A stretch of 64,000 bases of DNA from Yponomeuta sedellus (taxonomy: Eukaryota; Arthropoda; Insecta; Lepidoptera; Yponomeutidae): assembly GCA_934045075.1 (NCBI GenBank), contig OW203722.1:2015001-2079000 (forward strand), written 5' to 3'. Each line of letters begins with the position of its first letter. Within the stretch, counting starts at the first letter, position 1. The notes beneath the pieces were generated by a model. It searched no databases and was not told where the DNA came from. It was given only the letters and a program-made list of their open reading frames with translations. The translations under genes and the position numbers were made by a program. This document shows positions 41,905 through 53,284 of the stretch, piece by piece.

Positions 41905-43205
41905 GCAAATATCAATATCTTCGCCTTCCTCTGTATAGACTGAAAGTTGCCTCTAAGTAAGTAGCTCGTATCTAAGACGACGCATCAGAGTTAATGGAAA
42001 GCAAACAGTAGTTTCTCAATATACAGGCGAAGGCCTAGGGCGCTGTATGTGTCTACATTGCTGGAGACAGGGATTTGAATAGAAATAAGACCGACGCCAG
42101 AGCTACAATTCAGCGTAGAGTCGCATACGCAATATTGTGTTGCGCTGTCACTAACTACGTGTGCGTTGTTAGTTGCAGATTGTAAGTTAGGTCTGTGAGT
42201 TAATTATTTGTACATTTAGCTACGAAATATGTCTCACTACCTGTCCCGGCGAACTTTGTACCGCCACCGAATCCGTTTACACTCGTACGATTCTTGTTAT
42301 TATTATTAAAATTCTTTATTGCACAAAAAAACCACTAAGGAGAGCTTTGTTCTACTTAGTATCATTTAAATTGGACTAATTTTTGTATAATTCGCCAATT
42401 TTCACTCAATTATTCTGTTAATAGATGTTTATAAATGCTAACAATGAACTAAAATTTGGTTTGAAAATTCACATGAACGAATCAGCTAGGCGTTTACTTG
42501 GTATGAAAGAAAAAGCACGCAAGAAATAAAAAAAGAAGTTTTGAGAAAACCTAGGGCCCATAGAGATCAAAGAGGTTTATAACCTGCCTGCAATATCGAA
42601 CACTGGCCACTTTACAAAAAAAGTCCTATAAAGTTGCTGCGTGGTTGCTGCATCGAGTTTAGATTTAAAATAAGAAAGAATATTTGTGGAAACCTATAAG
42701 ACGCCTACATAGTAGCTACCATGGAGGTCTGTCAAAAGGAGTTGCTATTTTAAACTTACGTAGCTGTATTTGCGTAATATTATTTGTAAAGTAATCAGTG
42801 GATTCCACGGTTGATGTCGCCACGCTCCTTTTTTATGTTGGTTCTTGAATAGTTGCTTATATTGACGAGTAGAATAATCCTCTTAAAATTAACCGGACCT
42901 GTAATTATTTTATTACTGTATTAGTCTGTGGTCTGGTTTTAATATTATTTCACTGTCTATTATTACTTTACTACAAATTTAATTTAATTTTTAAACAAAG
43001 ATACATATATCTTTGTTTAAAAATAAAGTCTATCTGTGATTGCGTTTGGCATTGAAACGGCCGAAAGGATTTTGACGATATTTGTCAGAAAGGTAAAACA
43101 TTTTCTAGAAATAATAATAATGACTCCCACATGACAAATTCAGCAATTATGGTCCCAAACTCGGAAGCCTGTGCTATGTAACTAGACAAGGACATCGCAA
43201 ACATG
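41905..43205. other. Unassigned AT-rich sequence
   Basis: About 1.3 kb with no gene or family match, apart from the hairpin at 42987-43024. Confidence 0.35.
42987..43024. repeat. Perfect hairpin, 17-bp arms
   Basis: ATTTTTAAACAAAGATA at 42987-43003 faces its reverse complement at 43008-43024, with a 4-nt loop. Confidence 0.9.
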
Positions 43206-43216
43206 GAAATACACTT

Positions 43217-43455
43217 TTAAAAACCTATTTACAGGCTAAAAATTCCACCCATGCCGATTTGAACCCGTGACCTCTGGCATCCGTGCCAGCGCTCTTCCAA
43301 CTGAGCTAATGGGCGACTCACCGGCATCAGTGAAATTTCGAATCTCTACGTAATACAGAGAGTATTGTAAAGAGGTTCGAAATTTCGTTCGTGGAATTTT
43401 TAGCCTCTAAATAAGTTTTTAAATTTGTCCTTAGCACGGGTTAGTTAATTAAAAA
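43217..43455 (-). mobile_element. S1 SINE, fold-back copy
   Basis: Minus-strand head (AACCTATTTACAGGCT, box B with a deletion: ATGCCGATTTGAACCC), then the upstream AATACAGAGAGTATTGTAAA block, then a switch to the + strand tail at about 43390 with GTTCGTGGAATTTTTAGC. Confidence 0.75.
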
Positions 43456-43687
43456 AAAGAAAATAATGGGAATACACCCCAGACCAAGGACATTGTACGG
43501 ATCAAGTTGTCGTTTTCCAGTATGAATGGTCTGTATATACTTGTGGAATGCAATAAATTATTGAGTATTGAATCCACGAAATCAGTTTAGTTAGTATAGC
43601 GTATTTACCGCCAGACTAACGAGGTAGTCAAAACAAAACGAATAACGTCAGAAATGGTCTCATCAACCAATTATGTCCTTCTTCCCT

Positions 43688-43978
43688 AAGTAAGGTGTAG
43701 GCCATACTCCACCACGGGAGCTAAGTCCGGATTGTTGGAGGCGTGAAAGACTAGTGACTGGTCTTACTGTCAGAATTTTTCAAGCCGCCCTAAGGCCTCT
43801 GACTTGGCCTAACGACTGCCATCTATCGACGGCAGCCGGTACCAACTGCTTAATCTGCCGTGCGAAGCACGGAACCGCTCGGAAAAATGCCACTAGCGTT
43901 AGTCATACATGGTCACCCATCCAGGCACTGAACGCGCCTTGTGTTGCTTTACCTTCTTGATCGTTTAAGATCACTCAT
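43688..43978 (+). repeat. RA interspersed repeat, diverged
   Basis: GGCCATACTCCACCACGGGA to GATCGTTTAAGATCACTC; several small changes. Confidence 0.7.
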
Positions 43979-43979
43979 T

Positions 43980-44655
43980 CACTGTATAATAATATGAAAT
44001 CAACTCTGCTTAACAATAACTAAACAGAATAATAAAATATGTTAAACTATGTACGTAATGTCGGCTGCATCGTACGATTTTCTTTATTTCAAAAAAATAG
44101 GGGAATAAAATTATTAATAAATAAACATCCGAATGCCCCGTGAATGAAGTCGCGGATACTGCTAGTGTATAAGTAAATGGTTGGAAAACTCTATTATTAC
44201 CTATATTGTGTATCAGATAAAATGTCTGAAGTTTTATTTCGAAAGCAACTTTACAACACACACTGACACGACAGCCCTACAGAGTTCATTTGCTAACTTT
44301 CTGACACTGTCAAGTTAGGCCGGGTGTAGACCAAGCGGATGTGATGCAAATAAAAAATCTGAAATTTATTTCAATGCAAATAATTTACAGTAATAAAATA
44401 GAAAGTTATATTTTTTTATGTAGCCTTGATTGTGTTGAACAATATTAATATTTATTAATTACTAGCTGACCCCGCTAACTTCGTACCGCCTAACCATCTT
44501 TGTAAGAACCATCTTCGTACTTCAAGGAATATTCTGAAAAAAAAATTAGAGTAATAGGATCTGCTGCTCTCGAGATTTGCGCTTACCAACACAATCAGCG
44601 ATTAATTTTTATATTATAGAAGATCAGTTGTTCTTTTTATAATTACAAATTTATT
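43980..44655. other. Unassigned sequence
   Basis: A short AGCTGACCCCGCTAACTTCG near 44464 resembles the start of the 8.4 kb repeat. Nothing else was recognised. Confidence 0.35.
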
Positions 44656-44659
44656 ATTT

Positions 44660-44745
44660 GTGCGCGGCGGCAGACCAGTGTGTAAATCAATGCTTTTGGA
44701 AGCGAGAGCCGCAGGTTCGATTCCCAATGCGGTCTTGTATTAGTG
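44660..44745 (+). mobile_element. tRNA-like SINE head, unassigned
   Basis: Box B-like GGTTCGATTCCC after GCGAGAGCCGCA, preceded by a poorly conserved box A region, then GTATTAGTGATTTAAAGGTC and a near repeat of GTGATTTAAA. Confidence 0.45.
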
Positions 44746-44984
44746 ATTTAAAGGTCGTGATTTAAATATTGATTTGTGGAGTAATATTTATTGTTAGCAA
44801 AACATGGGTTACACATTTAGCTGTAACAGTTGCTATTTAAAATAGATTCATAAAATCTTACCTTAACAGTGTACTCACATTCATCCATCCTTTACATATT
44901 CTGCACTGCTTTCTGCCATCCTCACCCAGCCCCTGCCAATCTGCCTCAGATCGGTATTTATCTGTGAGATTCGGTTCACGGCTA

Positions 44985-45090
44985 CGTACAAAATATGAAA
45001 TTGAAATTGAAATTGAAAAAACATTTATTTATCATTATCACATTAAAAAAAAACCTTAATAATTTATTATACAAACTTAGGATATTGATA
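44985..45090 (-). mobile_element. LINE-tail-like (TTGAAA)n end
   Basis: GAAATTGAAATTGAAATTGA followed by AAAAAACATTTATTTATCAT, a minus-strand 3'-end-like sequence. Confidence 0.4.
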
Positions 45091-45094
45091 AAAA

Positions 45095-45530
45095 GGAATT
45101 CGCATTTGAAAGCGCGCGAAAAAAAAGTGCGTCGTTCGACAAGCTCGGGGCTCGGCCGTGTTGGCAAACGGAGCGTTTCGTCCAACACGCTCGGCGCGTA
45201 ACAGGTAAAAATCAAAGTGCTCTCAGCTTCCCTCCTCCAGGTACAACTGCAGCCTTAGGCCCGGCCCGAATCATATGTCGTCGCGCCACTTGGGGCCCAA
45301 GTTGCGGCTTTGACCAGCGGCCAACGCAATTAAAACTTCGGCCCGCCCGGGCAAGTATTGGGATAAACATGGGGATGACATGACGTTTCGGCGCGTGCTC
45401 TGTAAAGGGCTATCCACATTGCAACGGGTTGGCAACGTGCGGGCACAAGAAAACAAACTTAAAAAAAACGGCCGGTCGGGCCACGCGCAAGAGACGGAGG
45501 GTTCCGAAGCGGAGCGTTTTTTATCTGCTT
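45095..45530. other. GC-rich island, unassigned, with RB-like end
   Basis: Unusually GC- and CpG-rich for this window (for example GCTCGGGGCTCGGCCGTGTT and CGGCCCGCCCGGGC). The last part, GGCCGGTCGGGCCACGCGCA...GGGTTCCGAAGCGGAGCG, resembles the RB repeat at 55.4 kb. No open frame of note. Confidence 0.4.
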
Positions 45531-45619
45531 TACAGAACTAAAAACTTCGTTAAACTTTTCCTTTTATAAGTTGTTCGCCTGTTAATTGTTATAGTTTTCC
45601 ATTTCAATTGGCTCCTACC

Positions 45620-45850
45620 AACTGCGGGTTTCCTTACGATGTTTTCCTTCACAGTTAGCGTGTGGTATTGCTCCTGCAAATTCGCAAATGTGCACCGACT
45701 AAGCTGTCAGGATGGTATAGGTGCTGGGCAAGCCTACATCATCTAAAACCATGTCTCAGGCACTGCTGCACCCGCTTGGTGCCTTCACTCATGTAGTGTG
45801 AGTGAAGATGCCACTGGACGCTGTACAAATCATCTCATTACGTAGATGCA
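45620..45850 (+). mobile_element. S4-type SINE
   Basis: GATGTTTTCCTTCACAGTTA on the left is inverted relative to GGTATAGGTGCTGGGCAAGC and the 3' block CACTGGACGCTGTA...TCATCTCATTACGTAG, so the copy appears rearranged. Confidence 0.6.
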
Positions 45851-45860
45851 AAGACCACAT

Positions 45861-45903
45861 TTTCCTTTTAAGCTTATATGTGAACATATAAGCTTAAAAG
45901 GAA
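45861..45903. repeat. Perfect hairpin, 21-bp arms, 2-nt loop
   Basis: 45861-45881 (core CCTTTTAAGCTTATATGT) is the exact reverse complement of 45884-45904 minus end effects, with only GA as loop. Confidence 0.9.
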
Positions 45904-46157
45904 ATACAACATATAATACATATAATACTATATATGAACATGTGATTTTATAATCAACTGTTTGAGCTGGAGAGGAGAAAGGACGTCCTTCTCTTACAAA
46001 AAAATAGCACTTTAAAGCTTAATATTTTGCTAACGAATCCATAAATCAAAAAGTGCATAAGCCTCTACACATTTTTTGAACCGCGATTCTTTAAACCTCT
46101 AAGGATCTTATTGTAGATTTGCATGTACTTATCTACATATATTTATCTACCGTTAAG

Positions 46158-46330
46158 GTTCTCGAGTGGAGACCGCGAATCGGCAAACGTAGCGTAGGAC
46201 GCCCTGTGGCCAAGTGGATAGACGACATTCGCAAAGCAGTGGACAGTGACTGGAAGAGGAGAGCTGAGGATCGGGCTCAGTGGCGTATCTTGAGAGAGGC
46301 CTATGTCCAGCAGTAGACTGGCACCGTCTG
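46158..46330 (+). pseudogene. L2 LINE C-terminal coding fragment
   Basis: VLEWRPRIGKRSVGRPVAKW through WRILREAYVQQ and a stop, the same domain as at 60205-60530 but diverged. 5' truncated. Confidence 0.8.
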
Positions 46331-46436
46331 ATGGTGATGATGATGACTATACTGAGGTTACTGGAAATTATTTCAATAAAACATATTCAAACTTTTAAAA
46401 TTTAAAGTTTTTGTCATGTGAAAATAATTATTTTAA

Positions 46437-46582
46437 AAACCACTTTAGCGGCAAAAAATTCCACCTATGCCGGGAGTCGAACCCGCGACCTCTGGCTAAC
46501 CGTGCCAGCGCTCTCCCAACTGAGCCAATGGGCGACTTACCGGCATTAGTGAAATTTCGTACCTCTTTACAATACTAACGAT
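46437..46582 (-). mobile_element. S1 SINE, diverged straight copy
   Basis: CACTTTAGCGGCAAAAAATT on the left, box B GAGTCGAACCC, box A region TGAGCCAATGGGCG, then AGTGAAATTTCGTACCTC. No tail. Confidence 0.75.
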
Positions 46583-46654
46583 GTTATTTTGAACACATCT
46601 TATTCTTGTTCATATTCTTCCACCAGCTGATTACGATAATGATCAATCTTTATT

Positions 46655-47155
46655 TAAGGTTTTTAGACTAAGTCGATGAAGCGAAAGAGGTCTGTTATCG
46701 TGGCAAGCGGCAAAGCCGTCCGTAGTCTCTGCCTACCCCTCTGAGGGTTTTGGGATTTAGGTGTGGGGACCTAATCCTTGAGTGGGATGAGTGAGATATG
46801 AGGCGGTGAAAAAGGAAGAAATGGCGGACTCACCAGAGCTGATTCCTTGGTTGGGAGATGATATGAGCCGACGATGAGGATTATAATATTGATGAGCTGA
46901 ATGTGAGTGTACAATGCACAATAATTAATACAATATCGAGTTTAGCTTGGGCCGGCCGGCGCGCGCGCACAGATTATGACAATTCGTTCGAAACACTTCG
47001 ACACACACTGACACGTGACTGAGAGAGGTCGCCGCCGGCAAGGCGGGGCAGTGTTGCCAGCGAGCGGAGTCTTTCCCGTCTTGCGTCAAAATTGAGCTGA
47101 TCGTCGCGAGGCGCGAACACCCTCCGGGATACAGGCGTCAGTATATAACATAAAG
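46655..47155 (+). mobile_element. L1 LINE end with a ~375-bp GC-rich insertion
   Basis: GATGAAGCGAAAGAGGTCTG... CTACCCCTCTG on the left and GGGATACAGGCGT on the right are contiguous in other L1 copies. Between them (about 46744-47119) is an unassigned insertion with CCTCTG/CCTCCG at its edges, which may be a 6-bp target duplication. Confidence 0.65.
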
Positions 47156-47221
47156 TATTTAAGAAATCACGGTTGTATTCTTTTTTTCTGGTTGTGCAAT
47201 AAAGTGTTCTCTGTCTATCTA

Positions 47222-47310
47222 TAACATAACATTTACATACAGCACATACATTGCGTCTGGTCCCACATTAAGATACCCTAGGACACCCTGTGTCGTGTAT
47301 ACGTAACGAT
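47222..47310 (-). mobile_element. S2 SINE 3' fragment
   Basis: ACATAACATTTACATACAGC through ACACCCTGTGTCGTG, reverse of the S2 body and tail. Confidence 0.65.
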
Positions 47311-47554
47311 TTGTAACGTAATGTTATTATAATTTTATTTATTCCTTATTCCTCATGTTATATCAAACTTAGTTTGAATTTCCAGGTTTCGCGATTGTAT
47401 ATTCCGGGGCTTTGTGCGAAAGTTTTAATAGCATAGGCACCGAATTATGAGCGGTTCGGTGGCATCCTTATATAGGAAACATTAACATCAAAATTTCGGA
47501 TTTCAGCAAGCACCGATATTTATTTCAACGGTAATCCAAAAAGTTTAGGTAATC

Positions 47555-47770
47555 GTTGGTCGAGCAGGTTGTTTTTGACTACCAAAATAGAGGTCATGGG
47601 TTCGATTACCACTGGAGGCCGCCGTACTGGATTTGTACATATGGCCTCAGCCTGGGTGTATTTCCAGGTTTGTGATGTATGTGTATGGTTACCGTAGTAC
47701 AGGGTGTCTTATTTTGGGACCAGGTCATGTGATTGCGTTGTGTGTAAGTAATTTTTGTAATGGAGATTTT
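47555..47770 (+). mobile_element. S2-related SINE, diverged
   Basis: Box B-like GGTTCGATTACC, then TTTCCAGGTTTGTGATGT and AGTACAGGGTGTCTTA. The head is badly decayed. Confidence 0.55.
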
Positions 47771-47783
47771 AATCATAGTTTTA

Positions 47784-47886
47784 TATTAAACGGGTCTAAT
47801 CTCGATTATTTATTAGGTAAAACGTAATTACCTTATTTCCCGACGTTTCGGCAGCGTTACAGTTGCCATGGTCTCGGGTAGACTTT
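47784..47886. mobile_element. M5 element, uninterrupted piece
   Basis: ATTAAACGGGTCTAATCTCG to GCCATGGTCTCGGGTAGAC. It gives the empty site for the M1 insertion at 33101. Confidence 0.7.
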
Positions 47887-48020
47887 AATCGTCCCACTGC
47901 GGGGCAGATTTTCTCTCGGAGAAAGAGAGCATATGCATAGTTACCACAAGTGTCCACCGCGAACAGGCAATTTCAAGCGCTGAAGTATTCAAACAAATTA
48001 AACATCCGAGTGTTTAAGGT
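47887..48020 (+). mobile_element. S3 SINE body fragment
   Basis: CCCACTGCGGGGCAGATTTT, GTGTCCACCGCG and CAATTTCAAGCGCTGAAG blocks of the S3 body. Confidence 0.55.
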
Positions 48021-48024
48021 GTTC

Positions 48025-48465
48025 AAATACGTTAGCAACGAAACAGTATAATAGGTGAAGTAAGTATAAGATATTTTAGCCATCAGTTAGTTGTGTTGAG
48101 CGAAGAAGCAGAGATGTGGAACTGCGCAGGAATCTTGCAGGAAATAACCGGCGAGCAGGAAAAATAAAAGAGTGGCTTTATCCAATATATTATTATGACC
48201 TATAATTCCTAAAGAATTAGAGGTACAATATACTGTGTACAATTATAAAGAAAACGTAAGATTTAACACAATCGATACGACATGAGAAATAAAATTAGGG
48301 TCTTGATCAAAAAAGGATACAGCGAAAGTGAACGAGCGGAAGAGACACGTTCTTTCCTTTGACAAATCCAACAATGGTGTTACCATGATATAAAACAATT
48401 AACCATAGTGATGTAATTTTATGTCAAGAATGCAATATTCAACAAGTTGGGCGTGAGTTTTCCGC
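48025..48465. other. Unassigned sequence
   Basis: No gene or family was recognised. Confidence 0.3.
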
Positions 48466-48469
48466 ACTT

Positions 48470-48700
48470 AGCCCCATAGTTGGGCCATTGTACGTAGCAA
48501 GCATTATGGTAACACTTCAGACGCTAGGGTTTCCTTATGACGTTTTCCTCAAGGAAAACATTACGGTGAAGGAAAACATAACTTCACAAATGTACATAAC
48601 CTAGAAAACAAAGTTATTGGTACAGGCCTGCACTGGGAATCGAACCTGGGTCTCTCGCTTCCGAGTTCATGGTTCTACCTACTAAGCTACCGCCGCCGCT
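48470..48700 (-). mobile_element. S3 SINE, reverse copy
   Basis: The tRNA-like head at 48640-48700 on the minus strand (box B GGTTCGATTCCC) and the body with GGCCCAACTATGGGGCTAAG. The GAAGGAAAAC block is locally duplicated in both orientations near 48545-48585. Confidence 0.7.
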
Positions 48701-48771
48701 AACGTTTTTAAAATTTGATTAAAGAATTAAAAATTTCAATGCACGATGTACTCAGAACAACGGCATCTTAG

Positions 48772-49012
48772 TTCTTAGAGCGGTGGTAGCGGAGCGGTGT
48801 AGAACGCCGGCTTCTCAATCGGGAGGTCGTGGGTTCGAGCCCCGGCATGTTATGTACATTTGTGAAATTACAGTAGCAATACTACTCGCTGACGGTGAAG
48901 GAAAACATCGTAAGGAAACCCAAGTGTCTTAGGTGTTAGCGTACCTCAGCGCTTGCTACGTACAATGGCCCAACTATGAGGCTAAGTGCGGAAATCAGGT
49001 CTAACTAACTAA
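48772..49012 (+). mobile_element. S3 SINE, reference copy
   Basis: Head with GGTGGTAGCGGAGCGGT (box A-like) and GGGTTCGAGCCCC (box B), body GAAGGAAAACATCGTAAGGA and CAATGGCCCAACTATGAGGC. It ends near CTAACTAAC. Confidence 0.8.
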
Positions 49013-49014
49013 CG

Positions 49015-49655
49015 GCATCTCTTGGACGTAAAGCCAGCGTTTCACCGAATCATGAAATCTTAACTCCAAAGTTACTCATAACTTTTTCACGGTTTCATCA
49101 AAAGTAAAGACGAAAATAAAGTACCAAATTGACAAGTCTTCACAATGGACGGAAAAGTCTCGAAAAGTCCGTCTCACTGACAAGTAATGCAATTAAAACT
49201 TTCAACTAAAGTATATGAATAAAAAGTGCCCAAATTGAGAGACATTCTTGGGCGTAGCGATGTTTCCGTTTCTTTGTCGACACTAAAGAATTTTGTTCAA
49301 GTTCTGTGATTGTTCCTCGTTCATTTATTGTTAACTTTATTTATGTGGAAATGCGATGGATGCAGGACAGCTATGCTATTTTAATTTTAATTTATTATTT
49401 ATTTTGTTTTAAAGAAGACTAATATTACAATATAACAGAACAACAGCAACATAGGAAACAGAAGGCCAATTACAAGTCTCCACTTATAAACACAGTATAA
49501 CAAGACAAACAGATAAACATTATCATAAGCAACAGATTACAGATAACACAAGCATCGGACATACCATAGAATATTGTACGTACCCATTTATAGACAAATT
49601 TGTACAATTTTTCTTGTTTTAACATAATGTTGTACTTATGTATACTACGCCTATT
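49015..49655. other. Unassigned sequence
   Basis: No gene or family was recognised. Confidence 0.3.
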
Positions 49656-49982
49656 ATACATATTATTTTAATGTACAATACAGTGTTCTCTGTCTATTTA
49701 TCTATTAGTGCGTGCGAGAGTAAAGAAGAAAGAAAGATGAAAATGCGCTACGACGTTTACAATGTTAGAAGGGTCCTTGAATACGGATCGGTTGTGTGGT
49801 CACCTTATTACAACATACCTACATGTTAAAAGACAATATAAATGCCTGCGAATAATTTACCATAGGTCCAATTTGAGTAGTAGGAGAATGCCAGAATACA
49901 CAGAGAGACTCAAAGAATTCAACTTATAGTCTCTTGAAACTAGACGTAAACAGACTGAGCTTATCTATCTGCACAAACTGCT

Positions 49983-50069
<87 letters not shown>

Positions 50070-50515
50070 TATATATATATACATATATATGTATATAATG
50101 CCTATAATAATGTCAGAATACACAGAGAGACTCAAAGAATTCAACTTATAGTCTCTTGAAACTAGACGTAAACAGACTGAGCTTATCTATCTGCACAACG
50201 CACGTCGTAGCCGTAGCAGTTGCTACGAAAAATAATTGTTTCTACGAAAAAATCGTAGCCATACAGCTTGGCTTTTTCAACAATTTAATATACAGGGTGT
50301 TCTCGCAGATTATGCTGTAGCCTTACCGCAAAAAGGGAATTTACTAAATAACAGGTACAATTTCACGTGTCCACAACGGGAAGAAAGAGAAAAAAATACC
50401 CTTATAGAATAACTATATCGGCCGTCCAACTTCCAAGAATCTTTAAATCTATGAAGTTCAAAGAAATAAATGCTCCGTATCTTAGAAGTGTAAGAAATTT
50501 AAGTTATTAAAAAGA
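49656..50515 (+). pseudogene. LINE RT C-terminal remnant, with duplication around (TA)n
   Basis: Frames read [31 protein letters not shown] and [18 protein letters not shown], typical of the C-terminal part of Jockey/R1-type LINEs, with stops and frameshifts. A segment of about 88 bp (about 49893-49980) is repeated at about 50114-50200 on the far side of a (TA)n run. Distal coding (FNIQGVLADYAVALPQ) follows. An L3-type tail precedes it at about 49665-49705. Confidence 0.7.
49988..50098. repeat. (TA)n microsatellite
   Basis: About 110 bp of TA/AT with a few interruptions. Confidence 0.95.
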
Positions 50516-50519
50516 GGAC

Positions 50520-50720
50520 TAAACCTGGTCGGACTCTTCCGATAAAACAACACCCGTAAGTAGATCCGGACTAAAAGTCTACAAAGACTAAACAGTTCAC
50601 AATTTTCATACGAACAAACCTGGTTAGATACTTCCCAAGGTTAAACATTTCCGAATTATGTGGCCAAGGAGCACAAGTAAGTAAAAATGACACTACACTA
50701 TAATTACAGTAAATGTTAAA
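50520..50720. other. Unassigned sequence
   Basis: Nothing recognised. Confidence 0.3.
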
Positions 50721-50724
50721 CTTG

Positions 50725-50950
50725 GATCATCATCATCAGCCCACCGCTGCCCACTGTTGGGTATAGCCCCCCCCCCAGATACCATCTCTCACGGTCCACG
50801 GACCTTCCGCCGATTCAACAATGTCGTCGGACCATAGGGCTGCTGGTTTGACCACTGACCGTCGTCCTGTTCCCGACCGCCACTTTGTGGTTGCCCTGAT
50901 CCTTCTGCCACCTTCCCGCCTTGCCAGGTGGTTGAAACTTAGTTTTACGT
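50725..50950 (-). pseudogene. LINE C-terminal fragment
   Basis: The minus strand reads ARREGGRRIRATTKWRSGTG and WSDDIV, a diverged relative of the L2-type ending, through a C9 homopolymer near 50768-50777. Confidence 0.55.
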
Positions 50951-50981
50951 TAAAGAAATAAAGACAAATATCATTATACTA

Positions 50982-51105
50982 TTTTTATTTTTAATGCACT
51001 AACCCGTGCTAAGGACAATTTTAAAAACCTATTTAGAGGCTAAAAAATCCACCCATGCCGGGATTCGAACCCGGGTGGAATTTTTAGCCTCTAAATAGGT
51101 TTTTG
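50982..51105 (-). mobile_element. S1 SINE, short fold-back copy
   Basis: Tail on the minus strand, then CACCCATGCCGGGATTCGAA meeting its own inverted copy at CCCGGGTGGAATTTTTAG. The two arms are AACCTATTTAGAGGCT and AGCCTCTAAATAGGTT. An imperfect target duplication (ACAAATATCAT / ACATTTATCAT) flanks it. Confidence 0.8.
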
Positions 51106-51109
51106 ACAT

Positions 51110-52025
51110 TTATCATACCAACAAGAAACATCACATAAACAAAAAACCAGATAAATTAACACAATATGAAAGAAACCAAATATACAATAAACGAAACAAA
51201 AAACAGACATAGGTTTAGCCTGTGGCGTGTCTAAATTACCACAAAAAGCAGCTGACTCAGAGTGTCAGCGTGCTGAGGGAGTGAGCCCTCAGCGCTGATT
51301 TTCAGTCAGTGCCCGAGGTAACCTAATGGTACTACGGGGTGCGTGTCGTGGTGCATTTATAGGATATATGAATAGTATATGTACACAAATATAAAAGAAA
51401 AAGGGTCGTCTTAAATACTAATATATATATAAAAGCCAAACAAAAATATTTCATTCTGTTTTAAGTAACTTAAAACGTCCCACTGCATGGCACAGGCCTT
51501 TTCTCAGATAGACAAAGTTTGAGTTTATTTACCAAGCATGCCCAAGCGGAAATTTCAAGCACAGAAGTAGTTTAAAACACCTCAGATACTCAGATTTCCT
51601 CACTGTTTTCCTTCAGAGTTAGCGAGTGGTATCGCTACTATGACTTCACAAAACACACATTACTATAATAATAATACTATAATTTTCTCCTTATGTTTTA
51701 TTAGTTAGTGTGCAATCAGTCAAGACCATTTTTTGCCACCAGATGTCTTCTATTACACTACGAAGACTCCAAAATTACGATAGCTAGCAAGCCTTGAGGA
51801 TAAACAAGGGTCTGGAAGTTACATAAACACAATTATGTGAGCGAAGGCGGCCAGTCGATTTTCATTGCTCTCGGCGTATGATATGTCGGTTACCTAATAC
51901 GATTGTGGCCGTTCTTGCCGGGTTCTGGATATTTCCTTGCGATATTTTTCCTGAATTCCGTTTTAAACTAGACTTAATGATGATTTTAGTTAGCTACAAC
52001 TGTATGTCTTGCGAAGAACCGACAA
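51110..52025. other. Mostly unassigned; S3 body fragment at 51470-51645
   Basis: GTCCCACTGCATGGCACAGG and GTTAGCGAGTGGTATCGCTA mark a reverse or rearranged S3 body. The rest is not recognised. Confidence 0.4.
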
Positions 52026-52029
52026 CCGT

Positions 52030-52225
52030 TGGAGTAAACGTGTTCTTGAGTGGTGACCGCGACTCTGCAAACGTATAGTACGCCCTCCGACTAGGTGGGA
52101 TGACGATCTGCAAAAAACTACCTACATGCAGATGCTGAATGCGGTAAGCTAAAGACAGGGTGCTATGGCGCTCATTAGGGGAGGGCTACGTCCAGCAGTG
52201 GACTAGTATAGCCTGACGATGATGA
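52030..52225 (+). pseudogene. L2 LINE C-terminal fragment
   Basis: GTAAACGTGTTCTTGAGTGG through GCAGTGGACTAGTATAGCCT. The frame is disrupted by small indels. Confidence 0.7.
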
Positions 52226-52313
52226 CCTTGGCTCTGGCCAAGTTCTTTCCACCCAGGAAAATGCATGGTCAGGCTGTCACATCATCCTCACCTTGGTCTG
52301 GCACGTCGCGTAT

Positions 52314-52349
52314 TAAATTATAATACCACGGGTTTGGTATTATAATTTA
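52314..52349. repeat. Perfect hairpin, 15-bp arms
   Basis: TAAATTATAATACCA at 52314-52328 faces its reverse complement at 52335-52349, with a 6-nt loop. Confidence 0.9.
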
Positions 52350-52399
52350 GTAACAATAATATTGTAGCAAACTACTCAATTAATTAATTATGGGCAATT

Positions 52400-52492
52400 C
52401 CTCCCAATGATGGAAGCACCCAACGCGCTCATTAGGGGAGGGCTATGTCCAGCAGTGGACTAATATATAGCCTGAAGAAGAAAAAGAAGAAG
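52400..52492 (+). mobile_element. L2 LINE 3' fragment
   Basis: GCGCTCATTAGGGGAGGGCT and CAGCAGTGGACTAATATA, then an AAGAAGAAA run. Confidence 0.7.
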
Positions 52493-52494
52493 AA

Positions 52495-53280
52495 ACTACT
52501 CGCTGCTTTTAACATTTTTTTTTTATCTTTTTAAGGAAGACTGTTATTTTACTCATGTACGTCAAAGGAGACGGATACACTTTCATACATTCTTGGGCCC
52601 GGGTGAAAGAGGTGAAAGAGATGTCAATTTAGAGCTTATATATTAGCAAACCATCTCGGAAAATTCTGCGGATTTTGGCAATCTGAGAGCAGAGTTATAA
52701 GAGATTTAGTAAAAGTGAGGCTATGCAACAAGCTGACAATGAAACTTATACTAAACTTATCCGTGTCCGTACAAGTTAAGCAAGATCGTAAGTCTGTAGA
52801 AAGAAAGCACTGGTTGGAGAGTTATTATAACAAAAAAACAGGAAACACATTCAAAACGCACTAAACGATACGAAAAAAACAAGTGAGCATAGATATAGAT
52901 TGAGTCAGGGTCACGCAGCTGTCACGCCTGTCACCCTGTCACTGTTAGGTGTTAGCACAGACACAGATTAATTAAAAATTCAGTTGACAAACACGGGATA
53001 CTACATGCAGACTAATCAATTAAAGTAATCGGCATCCTATTTTATTAGGGTCATAAACTTATTTTTAAGATTTCTCGTCTTTCAGATTGTGAATTGAGCT
53101 CATTTTTTATATTTTAAAATAGATAAATATAACGAATTTTTAAAACCATATCTCAACTATTTACAATAGGGCCCAGAAATTACTGTCTCCTTTTCTGTTG
53201 AAATAGTTTGATTGTCAAGTAGTTTTTCTACCCATTGGTTTCGTCATGTTTCGTTCATTAAAGACACAATTATATTACGG
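52495..53280. other. Unassigned sequence
   Basis: No gene or family was recognised. Confidence 0.3.
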
Positions 53281-53284
53281 GGCT

